Assembly: GCA_020081605.1 (NCBI GenBank)
Contig: JAHREC010000062.1
Location: 62,001-126,000, forward strand
DNA from: Albifimbria verrucaria
Lineage: Eukaryota; Ascomycota; Sordariomycetes; Hypocreales; Stachybotryaceae
Direction: 5' to 3'
Length of the DNA stretch: 64,000 bases
Shown here: piece after piece, positions 59,560 through 64,000 of the stretch
Numbering within the stretch: position 1 is the stretch's first letter
How the letters are laid out: every line of letters begins with the position of its first letter
Program-made: the position numbers and the translations under genes
The notes under the pieces: model-generated
What the model saw: the letters and a program-made list of their open reading frames with translations, nothing else
What the model was told of the DNA's origin: nothing
Database searches by the model: none

Positions 59560-61196
59560 ATGAGTATTGGCTATATCGTAGCTTTTAGCCTCACTACAGG
59601 GTATCTGTTGTGGAGTTACTTCAGGGTATTTACGTACCAAATGCGTTGAGTTTCAATCCTAATTTCAGGAAACAGGCTTCACAAAACCCCTCAATGCAAT
59701 CCCAGGGCCTTGGTATGCTAGGTTTACCAGTCTTCCTGGCACGATTGCAGCTGCGTCGAGACAGCAAGTTCAATATTACCACCAACTGCACCGATTGTAT
59801 GGCCCATTCGTTAGAACTGGTCCTCGCCAGATATTTGTTGCTGATATAGATGCTTTCAAATCCATCCACAAGATTGGTGCTCACTTTAACAAGGCAGAAT
59901 ATTATCACTACTTTGGCCCTACTGAAGCTGGAAAACCACCTTACGGTCTCTTTCAGATGACAGATACAACAGATCATGCCAAGAGAAGAAAGCTTTTGGG
60001 AAGGGATTTACAGCGGCCTCGCTTCGTACGGAATGGGAAAAGACAGTGGCGAGGACTGTTGATGCTGCCATAACCGGAATGAGGGCAGATGCACAATTTG
60101 CCAATGGCGAAGTTGATGTTCGCAAGTGGTGGATGTTCATGGCTTCTGATATAGTGTCGAAGATTATGTTTGGGAGTCATTTGATGCTTTGAAGACCGGG
60201 AAGGTAATTCCACCCTGGGATATAAATATCAAAGCTTAACATACTGACTCCAGCATTCAGGAAGATCCCTGGTTCACCGACGTGAAAGTTGCCAATCTAG
60301 CAGCCTTTATCGCGCTTTCCTTCCCATCACTTTACTCAATGGCAAAGCATTTGCCTCTTATTGGGAGAGCTCGACTATTTCATGCCCATAAGGCGCTGCT
60401 CAGCAAAGGTCAAGCTGCTGTTGCGAACAGCAGGCACGCCGCTAGTTCAGAAAACGCCAATCTATTCTCCAAAGTACTAGCACTAGCACACCAAGACGAT
60501 GACCGGCTGCAAGATTTGGACATGTGTGTTGAAGCGGGGTCATTTATGGTAGCGGGAACTGATACCACGTCGAACACACTTACTTACCTCGTATGGGCAG
60601 TATTGTCATCACCTAGCCTTCAAGAGTTGCTTGAGAGAGAAGTGGCAGAGATGGAAGACCCACTTACAGACGCAGAGCTTGAGAAACTCCCAATTCTTCA
60701 TGGGGTGGTTGAGGAGACTTTACGCTTATATGGCGCTGCTCCCACCCCTTGCCTCGAATTGTCCCAGACGGAGGTGCTATTCTTGGCAACTATCAACTTC
60801 CAGGAGGTACAGAGGTTGCAACACAAGCTTGGACAATGCATAGAGATGCCAGATATTTTAGTGACCCCGAGAAGTATGACTGCAGAGCTCTGTGACAAGA
60901 ATAGTATTAATAGTTCATAGATTCGACCATACCCGCTGGCTACCCATGGGAGAGTGTATGACGTCTGAGGCAGCCAAGGCAGCTTTTACACCTTTCGGAG
61001 CCGGCTCTCAGGTGTGCATCGGGAAACATCTAGCATATATGGAACTTCGATATGGCACTGCACTATTCTTCCGTTCCTTTAAAGGTTGCCGCCTCGCGCA
61101 GTCTGTGACTGCAAAGAGCATGGAAATGAACAACCTAGTATTGATTGAGCCGCGAGGAAGGTCCTCAAGGTCATACTGCCGGATGATGTCCTGTAG
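59560..61196 (+). CDS. Cytochrome P450, frame breaks
   Basis: ER monooxygenase with a hydrophobic anchor (MSIGYIVAFSLTTGYLLWSY). An intron near 59629-59668 leads to NAIPGPW, ASRQQVQYYHQLHRLYGPFV, RTGPRQIFVADIDAFKSIH and TDTTDHAKRRKLLG. The I-helix is FMVAGTDTTSNTLTYLVW, the ExxR helix VVEETLRLYGAAPT, then PRIVPDGGAILGNYQLPGG and TEVATQAWTMHRD. The haem loop is PFGAGSQVCIGKHLAYMELR, with Gln where the signature has Arg. An intron (about 60204-60258) precedes EDPWFTDVKVANLAAF. Frames change near 60000 (GGG), 60170, 60755, 60890 and 61160; with the last corrected the protein ends KVLKVILPDDVL at 61196. The order of motifs is complete, so loss of function is uncertain. Confidence 0.75.
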
Positions 61197-61199
61197 GAT

Positions 61200-62195
61200 A
61201 GAAGATAGTAGGCACAGAACGCGTTACAAATGTCATGCGATTAATATAGCGGATGTGTTGAGCCTGGACTAAGGAATTTGGTGAATCTGGGGCAACTCTC
61301 GATTAGGTCTGAAAAAACAAAATTGTGAATATTTGATCCTACAAGGGAACCCCAATCCGGATCATAAGAGGTTTTACACGTCATATATTGCTGTGTTTGA
61401 TTCAAGCTCATCTTGGAACTAGAGAAACTTGCTCAACTAATGCCGATCGAAGTCTCTTGGCGGCAAATCCAACCACGCTCGTTTCGCCATATTGCGACAC
61501 GACGCGGTGAGTGCCCCATGACATAAGTTTCAATGAAATTTGAGAGGGTGATTTCGGAACATAATTCACTTTCTTTTTCTTCTTTAAAAATATTATAATA
61601 TATTTAAAATATAATTATTTAATCTGTTACTTCAAACTTAGGATTGGAAAGTTATATCTTCTCTTTCGTAATAACGTAAATCATTTATACAAATTAAGAT
61701 GACAATTAAAGGTATGTATGTATAAATATCTCCTACTGCCTCCCCACTACTGACGTGTAAATGCAATTCCGGAACCACCTTTCCGTCCAGCACCTGCCCA
61801 AATAAGCCCTAACGGAGGGAAAACTTGCTAGACCCCGGATCCCATTGATTTGCTTTATAGCAACTAAAATTTCAGACCCGTGTCAACCATGGTGCAAGAA
61901 ATCGTTCGAGTCCATCGGGATTAGCACATGCGCGTGATACGGTCAACCAAAATAATAGTAATTGAATTTATAAAGATCTGCGTTTACTGGACAAAAACAA
62001 TTATAAGCAGGACCTTCAAGTGCATAGTCGGATTAGAATGGAAAAGCTATCCTAAATTGGAAATAGGCACTCCCCGAGTCGCATTAGTAAATAAATGATC
62101 CGTGGCCACCACATACTAGGAGGCATGCAACGAACACAGAGACAAAAGATAGAGACGCTTGAAACCTGCTCAAACCCCAAATCCCCATTTCAGAC
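61200..62195. other. Intergenic with AT-rich patch
   Basis: No gene. The segment 61580-61700 is strongly AT-rich. Contains the presumed LPMO promoter. Confidence 0.5.
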
Positions 62196-62201
62196 GCCAG
62201 A

Positions 62202-63057
62202 ATGCAAATTTACGCAGTTCTCCTGGGCTTAATTGCCTTCGTCCAAGCCCACTGTGAGTCATATAGGGTATGAAAGTATGAAACTGAGATGTCCTAAGAA
62301 TGATAGACAGTTTCCAGAAGACTATTTATGATGGGAAGGAGTCGGCTGCCTTTGAGTATATCAGGAAGATAGAATTTCCAGATCAATTTCCTGAACTTGA
62401 CGTCAAGGGCTCTAATATGACTTGCAATCGTCTAAGTGATAATGGATTCACAAAACAGGATACCAAGACTCTGGATGTCGTGGCTGGTTCAACTCTTGGT
62501 AGGTTTCTACGGCTGGAAAACGATTTTATCTGACTTGAAAGCTAGGATTACGTGTCAACACTTACATCTTTCACCAAGGCCCCTTGCAATTCTATATGGC
62601 AAAAGTACCTGACGGGATGAAAGTGGAAGAATTTGAAGGGCGTGGGAATGTATGGTTTAAAGTATTTCGTGATGAGCCGGCAATTGTTGATGAGCGACTC
62701 AGATGGCCAAACTTCGGTATTTTTAACCTGTTCCATTAACTTGAGTACTTTGCTAAGACCCATGCAGAGAAATCGGATGTGTCAGTGACAATCCCTCGAT
62801 GCGTTCCGGATGGAGAATACCTACTTCGAGTGGAACATATTGGCTTGCAAGCCGCATCGCAACTCAATGGAGCTCAGTTCTACATGTCTTGTGTTCATCT
62901 GAAGGTAACTGGAGGGAGTGGAACATTTAAGCCACCGAGCTTGCTGGCATTTCCTGGGTCATACGAACCGACTGACCCAGGTATACTCATCCATATATGG
63001 TACAACATCCCTACAAACTACACTGCTCCGGGTGGTCCAGTTCTGCAATGTGAGTAG
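62202..63057 (+). CDS. AA9 lytic polysaccharide monooxygenase, 234 aa, four exons, intact
   Basis: Secreted copper enzyme that oxidatively cleaves cellulose or other beta-glucans. The signal peptide MQIYAVLLGLIAFVQA is followed directly by His, the N-terminal copper ligand (AHYSFQKTIY). The second brace His is in YIFHQGPLQFYMAK and the axial Tyr in GAQFYMSC. PRCVPDGEYLLRVEHIGL, LLAFPGSYEPTDPGILIHIW and a final TAPGGPVLQCE complete the family pattern. Introns 62254-62306, 62499-62545 and 62717-62767 leave exactly 705 coding bases, so the gene is undamaged. There is no carbohydrate-binding module. Oddity: the conserved H-x8-Q-x-Y motif has Gln instead of its first His (HIGLQAAS rather than the usual HIALHxA). 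The substrate cannot be deduced. Confidence 0.92.
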
Positions 63058-63059
63058 GC

Positions 63060-64000
63060 TTGAATCGACAGAAGCCCAGGAGACTCAACTTTTACTGGTG
63101 ATGAAATCCCGTATTCCACCTTGGCAAGGCTGGACTTGGTGAATTTTACCATCTTAACGTGCGGGAAGAAGCTAGCTATCAGAGTATCAAGTTATATTGG
63201 TTTACATAGTAATAGTACCTTTGAGTCATCCTAACTCCCAAACGAAGCTTCCTATAACTGAAAGCAAGGCTTGGCTGGCAGTAATTGAGCTTTTATAGCT
63301 ATCGTACTGGAAGATCCACTGATGCATTCTCTTATCTCAACGCTCTGTCTCAGTTACCTATCCTGAAGATGGTGAGAGAGTGCAGGGCGTGACGATACAC
63401 ATTAGCTTCTTAAGGAGAGTCGTTGAGTTTTTGGAGGTTCAAATAGGAAAATTTCCACTTTGGAAGGATGCAGTAAATGGGGATAGGATGGAGGAAGGCG
63501 CCCAAGGCAGGGAAAGGGGACTAGTCGTTGACCCTTGCTTGCTCTTAGTTTCCGTTCCAAACCCCTGACTGTATCAGGCTGTAGGCGCAACCTTAATTTT
63601 ACGATCATCTCTTACTCCACTAGGTATGACTGAAAAGGACTTGATAGTGTGGGAGGGTCGGCTTTGTATTCTGGTTAGTGTGTGGAGGCAGCATAAACGG
63701 CCATGGAATGATATAGGACAATTAGGATAGAAGAGAATAGACTTTTTAACAGATAGGTATTAGTCTAGCTGTCTTGTATGCGGAACTCAATATGCGGCTA
63801 TGGGGCTGGTTACAAGTATCCAGTATCCGCGTTCTCGAGGGAATTGGATACTTCGGCCATCCCCTGAGATCTTGCACGGCATATACCATGGCGAGAAATC
63901 GATCTCTCCTCAGCCACAATTTTTCGTAACTTAGAAACTTCGCGCTCTTGGTCTTGCCCAATGAGAGTCTTTTTAATAAGCTATTCCATAACTTTTATCG
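63060..64000. other. Intergenic to window end
   Basis: No gene recognised; short frames on both strands without motifs. Confidence 0.5.

Noticed and set aside
1..64000. tRNA, rRNA, CRISPR array, intact transposon
   Set aside because: No cloverleaf, ribosomal, array or transposase/integrase signature was seen on reading through the window; very degraded elements could still be missed.

Overview
The window is nuclear DNA of a filamentous ascomycete (Pezizomycotina). Genes carry 45-110 bp GT..AG introns with internal CTAAC-like branch sites, and the content is fungus-specific: Zn(II)2Cys6 regulators, a HET-domain remnant, an F-box gene, fungal P450s, an AA9 LPMO and a PRISE-type reductase. No species call is possible. 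Nothing housekeeping is recognisable. The mix (accessory metabolism, secreted proteins, lectins, decayed genes, AT-rich gene-poor stretches) resembles a subtelomeric or other fast-evolving region.

Layout. 0-7 kb: a damaged Zn2Cys6 regulator, a decayed HET gene, fragments of unknown genes and one intact unknown gene (6467-5622, minus). 7.5-12.3 kb: three predicted secreted proteins. 12.3-13.8 kb: an F-box gene. 14-23.7 kb: a gene desert with an AT-rich island and a dead FAD-linked oxidase. 23.7-32.5 kb: a compact metabolic group of EthD protein, MFS exporter, L-amino-acid-oxidase-like flavoenzyme, 2-oxoglutarate/Fe(II) oxygenase and secreted lactonase. The oxidase and oxygenase diverge from a 1.1 kb shared promoter region. 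33.7-39.2 kb: mpaB/rubber-oxygenase-like protein, TAP-like alpha/beta hydrolase and PRISE-type reductase. 42-47.7 kb: two P450s. 49.6-53.5 kb: two tail-to-tail beta-propeller lectin-like genes, one membrane-anchored and one secreted. 55.4-61.2 kb: an intact unknown gene, a Zn2Cys6/MHR regulator and a third P450. 62.2-63.1 kb: an intact AA9 LPMO.

Function. The 23.7-32.5 kb group looks like a small catabolic or detoxification cluster. The 33.7-61.2 kb genes look like tailoring functions of specialised metabolism with a local regulator, but no PKS, NRPS or terpene cyclase is visible.

Caveat. Many otherwise well-conserved genes are broken by single-base frame changes, often at short G, C, A or T runs. 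Other genes nearby (AA9 LPMO, MFS, EthD, 55.4 kb gene) splice into perfect frames. Part of the damage may be assembly error, so 'pseudogene' is used sparingly. Exon limits quoted are manual reconstructions.
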